Shown one piece after another: positions 1-11,003 of a stretch of DNA of 64,000 nt. Below the pieces are notes generated by a model. It did not search any database. It was not told the DNA's origin and saw only the letters and a program-made list of their open reading frames with translations. A program made the translations under genes and the position numbers. Origin of the DNA: Phaeotremella fagi. Lineage: Eukaryota; Basidiomycota; Tremellomycetes; Tremellales; Phaeotremellaceae. The stretch covers positions 930,001-994,000 of the forward strand of contig BCHU01000010.1 of the NCBI GenBank assembly GCA_001599715.1, given 5' to 3'. The first letter of the stretch is position 1; every line of letters starts with the position of its first letter.

Positions 1-137
1 AAGAAGCCCCTGGTTGAATTTGAAGCTGCGATACATCACAGTAGCCTCGCCGAATCTCGCTCATAAATGATTTTGTTCTCTCAACTCCTCCCACTTCTGC
101 TTTATTTTGGCTTAATTTGCATTCAACAATTATTCTT

Positions 138-701
138 ATGAGTAAGCATCCGTCTAACCACCAAACTGATCTTCGTCAGTCCGAAGAGACGGTAAGTTAC
201 TCGATATCCTGGTACTACAGTAATGACTTCCAGCTTACATCAAGTCAACAGGGGACATCGTCGTCATCACGAAGCCAAAACAGAACAAAATCATTCCCAT
301 ACATTCAAAATTCAGATGGTACCATCAATTATACAACACTTCAAGTCAAGGGATTAAAAATTCAAAGCCAAAATCCCATCGGTGCTGGCAGTGAGAATAC
401 TGATGGTGGTGGTGGCACTTCCCTCAACTGGGAACACGATTACGGTTTCGGTCCTGGTTTAACGGAAGTTGTCGTTGAAGGCTATGAAGGTAAATATAAA
501 ACGATTCAAGTGGATGGGAAAGGTATGTTCACTTGTAAGAGATCTGTGAAAGTTGGGGATACCGTTTTCAAAAGGAACAATGTGTTCATGTTCACTTCTG
601 ATAATGAGAAATCCACTTTTGTTGTTCCTGAAACTTTGGAATCGGTTTTGATATTTGAGAAAGACAAACATAGAAAGTCGCAAGTACGTAGAAGAGATTG
701 A
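138..701 (+). CDS. Hypothetical protein, first member of a tandem paralogous pair
   Basis: I do not recognise the family. The start is the ATG at 138; codons upstream in the same frame are not ATG. Exon 1 is 138-191, a GTAAGT...CAG intron spans 192-251 (60 nt, no in-frame stop), and exon 2 is 252-701, giving 167 aa. The N-terminus is Ser/Gln rich. The C-terminal about 100 residues alternate Gly with beta-prone stretches (EGYEGKYKTIQVDGKG, FVVPETLESVLIFEKD). The gene at 1444-1992 has the same architecture and aligns over this region (EGYEGKYKTIQ versus KNYEGSYQSIK; FVVPETLESVLIFEKD versus FIVPESLIPVLEYEKS), so the two arose by tandem duplication. No signal peptide or membrane segment is visible. 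Because the intron is a multiple of three and open, its retention would give a readable protein 20 residues longer. Confidence 0.75.
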   Translation: MSKHPSNHQTDLRQSEETVSYSISWYYSNDFQLTSSQQGTSSSSRSQNRTKSFPYIQNSDGTINYTTLQVKGLKIQSQNPIGAGSENTDGGGGTSLNWEHDYGFGPGLTEVVVEGYEGKYKTIQVDGKGMFTCKRSVKVGDTVFKRNNVFMFTSDNEKSTFVVPETLESVLIFEKDKHRKSQVRRRD

Positions 702-1443
702 ATGGGTTTAGTCATCGTGTATGAGGTTATTCAAATATGAATCAAAGACTACAGTAATTTCTCATATGTATGAACCATTTCATGGAGGAAAAGAACTATT
801 CATTTGTGGCTTTCTTAACAAAAGCAACCTTCCTCCCCACTAGAAAGAATATGCCGAATCGTCTTTCATCGGGAATGGGTATTTCGTAAAATAATGTCAA
901 TTTGATTGATGTAAAATCTTAAAAGCCTCACAGTACAGCATGAATACTCCTTGGGCAGCATAAAAACAAAAAAAATTATTGATTATTCTTCGAGCGACGC
1001 GAGAAGACAAACCGGAAGACCTGACAAGAACCTTTAATTCATCAACTGAATAAATGGCAAGAAACAAGATAAGCAGCCGAAGAAAATCGGGATATTTTCA
1101 TGAAAGGGAAAATGATATATAACACGATCAGTAATAAGTCATATGATGAAGAAATTGTGGAGTAACACTGGAAGACAAATTGGAAGACGATTTGGAAGAC
1201 CATGACGTTCTGATTTGTGTTCTAAATGAAAAGACAAGAAACAAAAAAAAAAAAAAAACCCGATAGATAAGCAAGCGAAAAAAGAAGGTCTGCTAACAAA
1301 GGGGAAATTAAATTACTTTTACAGCAAGTAGGTCATATATATGATTGGGATAATAAAGCACTTCTTGTCTTTCTTGTCCAACAATTCAATCCCCCTTTCT
1401 AAATACTCCAAACACTTTATTCGACCATACTCAACCTTCAGAA
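702..1443. other. Intergenic region between the tandem paralogs
   Basis: No gene seen. It contains the 3' flank of the first paralog and the presumed promoter of the second. Two small clusters of GGAAGAC-type repeats spaced 12 bp apart (about 1002-1020 and 1170-1200) and an A-run near 1243-1257 are the only notable structure. Confidence 0.6.
1002..1200. repeat. 12-bp-phased GGAAGAC repeats upstream of the second paralog
   Basis: GGAAGAC occurs at 1170, 1182 and 1194, exactly 12 bp apart. A second group has AGAAGAC at 1002 and GGAAGAC at 1014, also 12 bp apart. The position upstream of the 1444-1992 gene suggests promoter elements or a decayed microsatellite. Function is inferred only from position. 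Confidence 0.45.
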
Positions 1444-1992
1444 ATGAACGATAACAAAACCAAATCAACCAACACTACCAAGGTGAGTAGTGGAAAAGCA
1501 GTTGAATTGAGTCGTTCAACATACTAACCAAACCATCAGTCTAGCAACGCAGACCTGTCTACTTTCACTTCAGAAGAGATTAAAGCCAGGGCTTACACTC
1601 ACCGAATGCTATTTCAAGGTTACAAAATCAAATATCAAAATACCTTGAGTACCGGCTACAACATCATCAATTTCCACGGCCCTGGTGAGTCAGCACTTGA
1701 AATCAAGAATTATGAAGGGTCATATCAGAGTATCAAGAAAATCGGTCAAGGAACCTTCACCGTCACTTCAGACATCGAGATCGGTCAAGCCCAGTTCCTC
1801 AAAGGTTACAAATTCGAATTCTCCAGCACTCACAATAATTCTTTGAATCTCACTGAGAACAAGCAAGAACGTATTTTCATCGTTCCGGAAAGTTTGATTC
1901 CTGTTTTGGAGTACGAGAAGAGTTCTTTTGGTAGTCGTTTAGGTGATATGATTGGTGGCGAGATTGAATCCATGAAAAGATACATGGCATGA
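1444..1992 (+). CDS. Hypothetical protein, second member of the tandem paralogous pair
   Basis: Family not recognised. ATG at 1444; exon 1 1444-1482 (13 codons), intron 1483-1539 (GTGAGT, branch-like CATACTAACC, CAG), exon 2 1540-1992; 163 aa. It shares exon layout with the 138-701 gene (a short first exon of 13-18 codons, phase-0 intron) and a C-terminal beta-rich module (GPGESALEIKNYEGSYQS, QERIFIVPESLIPVLEYEKS). Identity is modest, so the duplication is not recent. It lacks the poly-Gly linker of the first copy. A helical C-terminal tail (LGDMIGGEIESMKRYMA) is unique to this copy. No catalytic motif, signal peptide or membrane segment is apparent. Confidence 0.75.
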
Positions 1993-2306
1993 TCCATCAG
2001 GTAGACGAGTACATGCATACTTACTCGTACAGTACTGTAGGATCGATGAACAGCGTTTTCGTAGTTTGGTTTAGTGTTATGAAATATATGTCCAATGAAG
2101 AAGTATGTACAATATTGGATGAAATAGGCAGCAAGGATCTTTACTGCTTTATAGGAACCTGCATAAATAGCATACATAGAATAAAAACGAGTCGAGACGA
2201 AAACAATAATAAGGAAAAACTCCAGTGACAAAGATATAAACAAAAAAAGCGAAAGCGAAAGCGAAAAGCTAAAAATCAAATTAAACCCAATAAACCCAAG
2301 GCCCCC
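1993..2306. other. Convergent 3' intergenic region
   Basis: Lies between the plus-strand paralog and the minus-strand PDS5 stop. It holds GACGAGTAC (2004) and TACTCGTACAGTACTGTAG (2022-2040), part of a motif recurring at several 3' ends in this window. No gene seen. Confidence 0.5.
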
Positions 2307-5300
2307 CTATTCAGATTCCTCTTGATCAATCTCCATCTTCTTCTTCTGGTCTTTAGATTTAACAGCTTTCCTAGCTTTAGTCTAGGGTTTTCTCATTAGC
2401 TAGATTCCAATTCGACAGCAGAGAGCTGGGACTCACCTTGGCNCCCCGTCTACCGCCTCTTCCAAGTACAGTTTCACCTTCCTCCTCTTCCTCCTCTTCC
2501 TCTTCCTCCTCATCTTCTATCTCTTCAATAACCTCATCTTCCTCCTCCTCATCATCGTCATCTTCGGATTCATCCTCATCGTCATCTTCACGGGAGTTCG
2601 AACGTCTCTTCTTCCTAGGTCCAGAGGTTGATTTCTTAGGACGTTTCTTAGGTTCAGACGTTTGTGTCTTTTGTGTACGCTACAATAACAACATTAGATC
2701 AGTTGTTGAACCGAACGAAGACCAATGACTCACACTAGGTCCAGAAGTGTTAATATGTTTTTTACCAAGTGAAGCCGCCCAACGAACAGTTTCCTCAGGA
2801 AGATAAGTCGTTTTAACAACCTAATCAACATCAACATCGTGGCTTCCTCGATATACAACTAAAACAACTAAACTCACTTTTTGAACACTCTCATGATCAG
2901 TCAAATTATGGAAAACATCTCTAGGCAGCTTAACCTTCCCAGGATAAGTAGTCAAAACCCAACCAAAAGTTGATGCACGATTTTTGACAATTAATTGAGT
3001 GAGTTCGGATAAACGATACAAATTCTATTACCAAGGTTAAGTAAAATACCAATGTGTTAAATGTATTGACTTACATCATTTTGATCATCAAAAGCGTCTC
3101 TGACGGTTTTGAGCTTGGACGCAATATGGAACAACAACGAGACGTTATCTTTGTTAGCGACGCATTCGAGATAAAGTTCGATAAAGCTGGATCAGGGTTG
3201 TTAGATACAACTCAACCACTGGTGCGAATTGACATACCGAGCGATATCTTTCAATCCAGGTCCATCCCAAGTGAAATCCGGATGATGGGTAAGCATAACG
3301 AGTAATCTCGCCAAAGGTAATTCGACACGTTCAATTCGATCCTCTATATCTCGATCAGTAACAAAGTCCGATCTGAGAGGGGATGACATACCTTGAGAAA
3401 GAGTCGCACATTGTCTAACGATAGCTGTAATAATACCTTTACCCTATAATGAGATGTTAGCTCATGTACCTCTGAGTGTAAACATCTCACTCACCAAAGC
3501 GATATTCTCGTCTTCAGGATCCTGAGCTGCCATGGCGGGAATGATATTCCATCTAGGCAATAATCGTTGAACAGGAAGGATTTCTCCAAGTTTGATTAAA
3601 TATCTATATCTGACTTGATGATTGGCGTCCTAGTCCATGTATCAGTTATGAATGTCTCCTGCGGGAGGCCAAAAAAGAACTGACCTGCATGAGGAAGGCG
3701 ATCGATTCGAAATATTCACTCATGGCTTTATCGAAAGTTCTAACATTCGCCAATTTCAAAAAACACAATCCAGCTCGCAAACGTAAATGACACCGCGCTC
3801 TTCCACTAACAATTAATCAGCTAAAACGTCAAAGAGATAGAAGAGATAGCTGCTTACCCCTCTGAAGAATTCTCATTGATCAAACCATCATTTCTCAAAA
3901 TATTAGCCAAAACTTCGAAAGTGGGTTTGACCAATTCAAGAGCATCGGATTTCTTGTTATGATTCAAGGCGTAAGCAGTCAACACTCTCAAACCAACGAT
4001 CTTCGCTCGATCCTCAGCATGTAGTTCAGTTTCTTCAACCCAATCTTCATTGTCATCGTCCTGATCATTTGTCAGCTCGCGTGTATCTATCTCCGGAATC
4101 ACGAGTGACTTACAGGTGAATCTGCACCCAAAATAACTTCGTTGATGATCTGAATAATCGCATCACTACGCTTGTTGAATCCCTTAGCAGCGTAATGAGG
4201 TAAAGCTAATTCAGCCAATGCAGTCAAGTAAACGACTTGACGACTGGGAGTAGCTGATGAGAGAGATTTGACGATTTTCTATAACAATGAATTAGTCCAA
4301 GAGAACGAACGCAAGAAAGAAAAGAACACTTACATCAACGACTTTACCGCAGGAATCGGGATCCCTCGAATAAGCAAGGAAACGAGCAGCAAACTTTGCT
4401 TGACGAGGTGTTCCGTCCATAACGAATTTCGTAGCTTTATCAACCAATTTCCTAAAAATCAAGTATATCAACTTCCGTATTCGCCACCACCAGAGAATCC
4501 GAATCCAACTCACTTATCAGCAGGACAACTAGTTGGACTGTATTTACAAACAGCCGCCAAAGCTTGTAAAGCGACTTCTGACAATTTCTCATTCTTATCA
4601 GAAACAACGATAACCAATTCATCAACGTGGGATTTGAACATTGGTGCACCGTCTTTAGCGATCAATGCCAACAATCTAGCTGATGTTTCGGCTGAACGAA
4701 CAAGTGAAGAATCAGGTCTTTGAAGACGTTTGATCAATGGTGGGATGGAAGAATGGTTGATGATCGTCCATGAAGCGAGGTCGAGGAGGGTGGTGAATGT
4801 TGTCATGATGTTGGCGTGAGATTGTTCGATACGTCGTAAGAATTCGTTCTGCAAGCAAGTCAACAAAGTACAGAGAAAGAGTGGAGTCACTACTTACCCT
4901 CGATTTGATCATTGTTCTGACATCCGTTTGTTGATCAGCACAACTCTTGAACAACTTGTATAATCTAGCATCGTTGGCGTCTGCAAAAAGTTGAAGATCT
5001 TTCTTAACCTTGTCATGATCGGAGAAGTATTGGTCTGGACGTCAGGTATTGTTCAACCAGTGGCACTCACGAGCAATAGCGTTAATAACAAAATCCAATT
5101 TTGCTGTAATCTGTTTGACATCCCCATCAATAACACCGCCCTTCAGATTGTCAGCTTCCTCATTCAATCATCTGATGAATAACCTACATTGAACTCCTCA
5201 CAGAAAGCAATGAAAGCTTGGAAAGGCGAAGAGCCCCTAAGAGAAGTCAGTTTGCCATTGCGACATCCACATTGGTTGAACTAACTTGGCGTAATTTCGT

Positions 5301-7373
5301 AACCCTGTCAAACGATCCAAAGCCTTCAGAGCAGGCTCATCAAGATGTCCAGCAACAAGGAGCAATCGATCAACCCAAGCTTGTTCATCATCGTTCTTCG
5401 GTAAAGGTAAGATTGAATTTTTGATCAATGAACTGATTTGAGATCTAAAAGTTAGCTAACGGTCTAGTCACTGTACCTACCTCATTTCCATAGTTCCATC
5501 TTTTTTTGATAGACTCTGAAGCATCTTTTCAGGGATCCAAGCGAAATGACCAACAGCTTCGTCATCATTCGCCTCACTACAAGGTTGTCAGCTGTGAACC
5601 GATCAAATGACAGCTGCACGCACATCTCTGAATAAGCTAAATTCCATAATTTAGCCATCGCCGTACAAGCTTCCATTCTAACGATAGACTAGATCGTCAG
5701 TTCAGCTCAACCTCAAACCTCACCTTCCTATCACTCATCCTATCTCCAACTTTGACCAAAGTAGCTCTATCAACATGACGAAGAGCAGTTTCATAATCAA
5801 GCGAACCGAAGATTTTGCAAACAGCAGCTCTAACTCTTTCGTCCGAATCGTGTCCTCGATCGACGAGACCAGCTATAAGGTGTTAATCGACCAGTTCCAA
5901 TTGTTCAATGAAAGAACTGACCTTCAATGTCAAGTCTTAATTCTGAATGATTGACTAGAATCTCCTTTGTACCCTCAACCCAAGCTAATCTAACAGGTGT
6001 TGCTTTATCGACTCGTCTTCCTAACCAAGCTCTCCAAGCTGAAGGATAAGCTCTCGTGATATCAACAACACCGTTTCCAACTATCGGTCTGGCACCAAAC
6101 ATCGCACCAAGTGTTCGTGTTGATAATTGTCTAAGCGGAATTTCATCCGCTGCACGAAGATTCTCTTCTAGAAGGGGGACGACGTTTAGTAGCAATCCTG
6201 GACAATACTTGAACATTGTCAAAAGTAGGTCGTGCGATTCAGTTAATACTGCTACATCGTCAGATGAAGGGTTTCGACCATGAGCTAATTGGATCTCTGA
6301 GAAATGCTACCAAGTCAGTGTTGCTTTGATTGAATACCTACAGCTAAAACATGTCGTTGTAATCTGTCGGATGTTTGGTTACAGACCTCAACAGCAAGTT
6401 GGAACGATGGGGTTTCGGGTTTCTAGAAATCAATATCAAACTTCATCGTGAACCTACCGATGCGTTGTCTTGGAATTGACCTATCAAGATATCCATAACA
6501 CCTGAGGGTATAGATGCTGATTCTTCGAGACAAGCAACAAGGATATCAACCAAATGACGAATAAGAGTTTTATTCATGTCAGGTCTAATGTGAATGAGTT
6601 AAGTATGTTAACAGAACACCTCGTTAACTCACCTAACTAGATCCATGAAAGATTCGAAAAATCCAACGATCAACTCATCACCTCCAGCCACATCACAGAT
6701 CAAAACGATACTCTTGATAGTAGCCAAACTCTGTAGCAGATAACAATACTCCGTGAAATAAGGTATCTCCGTTATCCTCTGAGAAGCCAGTTGGGTTTGT
6801 GTCTGTGTCTGACTAGATTGACTTTGACTAGCTTCGTTACCTTTGTTCTTACTTGGTGCTAGAGGTTTGATGTTGGATTGGGAGGTTTTGAGATTGGATC
6901 GTAATTGATGGGAGAAGAAGCCGAAGATATCCTGTGTTTTGTTAGGTTTAAGTGAAAGATGGGTTTGGACTTACTCTTAGTTCATCGCCGGTGTAGGGTG
7001 CGTCTGGGGCGTAGAGACGTAATAGATCTGCTAGACAGCATGCTGCGTAGGCTTTGACTCCTCGACTGGAATGGGTTTAGGATTAGCAAAAGACTTAGAT
7101 GACAAGGACAAGGATGGACTTACTCTTTGTTATGGAAGATTGCGTCTGTGAGTAAAGGTTTTCGGATTGGGTCTAATGATCTTGTATCTGTGAAATCTTG
7201 TTCGAGAACGGATAGCTTAGTGTGTAGATTCTAAGAGGGAGGTTAGTTACATCACCTATTGGCCACTGACTCACCTTTAATCTTTTGAGTAACGCGTCTG
7301 TACTGTTACTTTTACCAGATTGAATCAGTTGATCTTTGAAATCTAGTTTGACTAGATGAGATGTACGTGCCAT
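2307..7373 (-). CDS. PDS5: Sister chromatid cohesion protein PDS5
   Basis: A HEAT-repeat cohesin-associated protein that binds the Scc1/Rad21-SMC3 interface in the nucleus and controls cohesion maintenance and release. The start is the ATG at 7373 (MARTSHLVKLDFKDQLIQSG). The stop is at 2307 after a short last exon (KKMEIDQEESE) that follows an intron at about 2384-2437. The identifying stretch reads [36 protein letters not shown] across introns near 7070-6900, the classic PDS5 N-terminal signature. A further segment near 6000 (WRAWLGRRVDKATPVRLAWVEG) is also PDS5-like. Many introns; estimated about 1,300 aa. The C-terminal tail (2440-2640) is a long Glu/Asp run after a basic KKRR patch, as in family tails. 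One ambiguous base (N at 2443) lies in this tail. The promoter is shared with the 7623 gene and carries an ACGCGT box. Confidence 0.9.
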
Positions 7374-7622
7374 CGCGGCTAGGCAAGTGTAATGGGGTGG
7401 GGTTAGATGGTGTTGATAAGAATACAAATCACAAGGTGGAAGAGAAGTTTACTGTTGCTGAATGATTTATTTCTGGTTGACTGGACTGGAAATGACCCAA
7501 TTGACGCGTCTTAAACCACGTGTATTTGATTCCGTTTATTGACATTTAATAATGTTACGTTTGCCACTTTGCTTTTTGATACTACTCCTACTTCTCCTAC
7601 AGCTACCAGCTTAACCCCTGCT
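7374..7622. promoter_or_regulatory. Divergent promoter of PDS5 and the 7623 gene with an MCB-like box
   Basis: This 249-bp spacer separates two divergent starts. It contains GACGCGTC at 7503-7510, whose ACGCGT core (7504-7509) matches the MluI cell-cycle box bound by MBF in fungi. MBF drives G1/S genes, which suits a cohesin factor. That it is bound here is inference. Confidence 0.5.
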
Positions 7623-8575
7623 ATGCTCTATCCCTCCTATCAACACTCATCCTCACCTCTCAAATCAATACCGATACCCATTCTAACTTCATCCTCCCCC
7701 TTGAATCCTTACAAATCAATACCCAACCCAACAAAATCCAAGTATCAAAGATCATCTTCACCTCTCTCTTCACCTACCCCATTCTCCCGATCCCTAACCA
7801 AATCGATGAATTCATCTTATCCAAATCCAACCCCATCGGCATCATCATCCAAACCAACTAGATATACGAAACCATCTGCCAAACAGAATCCCTTGCCTAG
7901 AGTCTCGTATGGTAATTCAGGTGGACTCGGACAGGATGATATGGATCTGTTTAATGCTAGTGGGACACCGGTACAGGGTGCCATGTGGAGAGAAAGGTTT
8001 AGTCGCAGAATGGAGGAAAGGGAACGAAGGCGTCGAATCAAGGAGAACGACTTGAATAAAAGACGATCGATCGTTGATCAGTCTAACGATGATGAGGTTG
8101 AAGCTGAAAAAAGAGCTCAGGCAGATGATGAAGAGGTAGGAACGATGGTTGATATCTTCATATATTTACAAAACTAACTAAATGAACTTTTGACTAGATA
8201 TTCAGAAGACTAGTTATCCTACAAAAGAAAAAACTAACCCACGCCCAACTCTTATCCCACGAAATCGAAACTGGAGGTTCCGATCCCAATCTCCCAGATT
8301 TCTGGGAGGACGAACAGGAATTAGATTTTGACGAAAACAGAGAAAAAGAACTGATATCTATGCTTGAGAAAGATGAATTCGATTACGACGAGATTGAATT
8401 AGAAGAATGGGAATTGGAGGCTATTGAGGCGGACGCTGAGGCTAGAGTTAGAGGGAATAATTTGGAGGTTCCGGTCTTGGGTGCTAAGGATGGGTTCTTG
8501 GGATCTGGGAATAATGATATTGGGGGTATGGAGATTGAAGTGGACACGGATGCTATGGAGATGGAGATGGATTGA
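7623..8575 (+). CDS. Hypothetical acidic protein, weakly RPA-interacting-protein-like
   Basis: ATG at 7623; exon 1 7623-8135, intron 8136-8197 (62 nt), exon 2 8198-8575; 296 aa. The N-terminal half is low-complexity Ser/Pro/Thr, consistent with a disordered region with many S/T-P sites. It is followed by a highly charged helix (MWRERFSRRMEERERRRR) and a strongly acidic C-terminal half (FWEDEQELDFDENREKEL, LEEWELEAIEADAEARV). A tryptophan followed by Arg/Glu-rich helix recalls the N-terminal box of RPA-interacting proteins, but the C-terminal Cys cluster of that family is absent, so the match is weak. It shares a promoter with PDS5 that carries an MCB-like box, which would suit S-phase expression. 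Function not established. Confidence 0.7.
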
Positions 8576-8912
8576 GACGCTCAATGGGGGTTGCTTGGAG
8601 GAGGATCTTATGCTTGTACCATTTGTACCATAAACGGGGGTGCTCAAATAAATAAATGTATATGTATGACGATTGACCAACGCGACAATTAATTGAGTAG
8701 TGAATATATATACTTAGTAGGAATAGGAAAGAAGGAAGGATAATTCATTTAAACCATCTATTCAATACTAATCCAACATCCATCCAATCCAACCTAACAA
8801 ACAACACCCCCACCCCTGCCTAATAATACTGATCACCAACCCAGTACCCAACAACAAAGTAAGTCCCCCTCCCCACCCTTCCCAACCAACCACTAACCCC
8901 GCCAGCCACTCA
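8576..8912. other. Intergenic, 3' flank and SURF4 promoter
   Basis: No gene seen. The last 150 bp are rich in CCAAC/CCCACC runs, which look like a 5' leader of the downstream gene. Confidence 0.5.
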
Positions 8913-10532
8913 ATGTCAGCTCAACAAAGGATCCATCTGAACCCCAACGCTCCCCGAGCCCCCCTCTCTAACACTTATCAACCCGACCCAATCGGTAACA
9001 AGTCATCAACGACTTCCGCTAGAAGTGAGAACGAGTTGATCAACAAGATTCAGGAGTTTAGTAGTAAAGCTGAAGATTTGATCGAGGCTTATACTCAGGT
9101 ATGTCCCCTCTCTCTCTCCTCTCTTCTTATCCGTTGTAAGGATTCTCTTGGGAGAGTTGGGATGTTGGATAGGATGAGAGGTTTTTCGTTCACCAACACT
9201 TACTCTTGACCTCCTTTACTCCCACCACAACCAATCAAAAATACACCAACACCACTAACACACCCACAGCCAATCAGACCATACGTACCAGCCCTAGCCA
9301 GATTCCTCATAGTCGTAACATTCCTCGAAGGTAAGTTTGTTCAAACCCATCTCCCAACCAAAAAGAACGTTGCGAAAAAAACATTCGAAAAAAAAATCGG
9401 CAGCTTCCTTAACAACGTGCTAACCCATTCCACCTTTTTTTTTCCAGACGCGATCAGAATCTTCACTCAATGGGGAGATCAATTATGGTATTTACAAAAG
9501 TAGGCGCATGATTATTTCATCTGAACGTGGACAGTCATTGATTGATATCCCTCTAGACATAGACATTTCCCATGGGGTTTATCCCATTTGTTCCTGTTCA
9601 TCAACGTGATCGTGAGTCTAATCCCTCCTTTCCATCAAAACTCTAGCTAAAATAAATATTACTCAAGACAATGATGGGAGGTTCATTCGGAGTCATCGCC
9701 AAGAAACATCCTGATTACGCAGTCTTCGGTTTACTCGGTGTAGTAGTTGCTCAAGGTAAATAATCGACTTCCTTCCCCAATAGAATAAAAATAACCTAAT
9801 CAAACCCACCCCTAGGCCTTGGTTACGGACTTTTATTCGATCTATCCTTCTTCCTCAGAAATCTAAGTGTAGTCGGTGGTCTCCTAATGGTTCTTTCAGA
9901 TTCTTTACAAAACAAGAAAAAACTGTTTGCTGGTTTACCTTCCCTCTCTGAAACCGATCGTAGAAAGTAGTAAGTCCCCCTCCCCACCCCCACAAACCCA
10001 AATCCAAATTCAAATCCTAACACACCTAATAGCTTCCAACTCGCCGGTCGTATCCTCTTAATCTTCCTGTTCATCGGCTTCATCTTCCAAGGTAACTGGT
10101 CCTTCGCCCGTGTCCTAGTTTCCATCGTCGGTTTGGGAGCTTGTATCATGGTAGCAGTTGGGTTCAAAGCTAAATGGAGTGCGAGTTTCTTGGTCACTCT
10201 TTTGAGTGTTTTCAACGTTTTCATTAATAACTGGTAATTCACCTTTTTATATCGAGATGATCAGTTTGTAATGACTTTTTTAGGTGGAGCGTTCATTCTG
10301 CTCATCCCCAACGTGATTTCTTGAAATACGACTTGTGAGTTAGCTTATTATTGCAGATTATAAAATACTAACTCCCGTCACAGCTTCCAAACTCTTTGTA
10401 AGCGCCCCCCCTAAAAAGATCATTTTGAGAATACGAACTAACAAACACTTAGCTATCGTCGGTGGACTCCTCCTCCTAGTTAACATGGGTCCAGGAGGTA
10501 TCTCAGTTGACGAAAAGAAGAAAGTTTACTAG
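8913..10532 (+). CDS. ERV29: SURF4/Erv29-type ER cargo receptor
   Basis: A polytopic ER-Golgi cargo receptor that packages soluble secretory proteins into COPII vesicles. ATG at 8913; exon 1 ends at 9098, followed by a 171-nt intron and several shorter ones. Family signatures are seen in order: LARFLIVVTFLEDAIRIFTQW, HFPWGLSHLFLFINV, a run of hydrophobic segments (AVFGLLGVVVAQGLGYGLLF; GRILLIFLFIGFIFQGNW) and LSIVGGLLLLVNMGPGGISV. The protein ends KKKVY, so KKVY fits the C-terminal KKXX di-lysine Golgi-to-ER retrieval signal. Length is about 330 aa; the N-terminal extension of about 60 residues before the first membrane segment is a little longer than in animals. The 3' end faces the minus-strand SEC2-like gene. 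Confidence 0.92.
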
Positions 10533-11003
10533 ATGACCAACCGGTGTCGGTTGGTAAGGAGGTTGGGAGGGTTGGACCAGATCGTAGAGATGTGGGCGGA
10601 GGTGATTTGAGAGGAGGGGGGAGAGGGAAAGATATGAATGATGGCTGAATATCTGTGTGGTAGTTTTAAAATGAATTGAATGGATTAATTATACCAGGAT
10701 GAGGAGTGCTTATGACTCGTTTGAGCTGGCCTGAGCAATTTTGTTAAATATAAGAAGTTCTTGGATTTCCTGGGGGATCACTTTTAAATCATAAAATCCA
10801 ATGAAACCTCCTTCATACTCATACCCATTGGCATTGAATGTAAGGGAAATAGATAAACGACGAGAATCACTTTCCAATTCAGGCATCATATGGACTCCTT
10901 CCCAGAGTATAAAAGATAAGAAGGAAAAATTGCATAAAACGATCAAGATTTATATACAGATTCAAAAATCAAATCTAAAGTCCAGACCCTCGTCACCCGT
11001 GAC
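10533..11003. other. Convergent 3' intergenic region
   Basis: Between the ERV29 stop and the SEC2-like stop. Purine-rich 3' UTR-like sequence near 10540-10640; no gene seen. Confidence 0.5.

Noticed and set aside
2438..2728. Plus-strand open frame rich in serine
   Set aside because: It is the complement of the acidic PDS5 tail on the minus strand; the serine runs come from GAA/GAT repeats read backwards.
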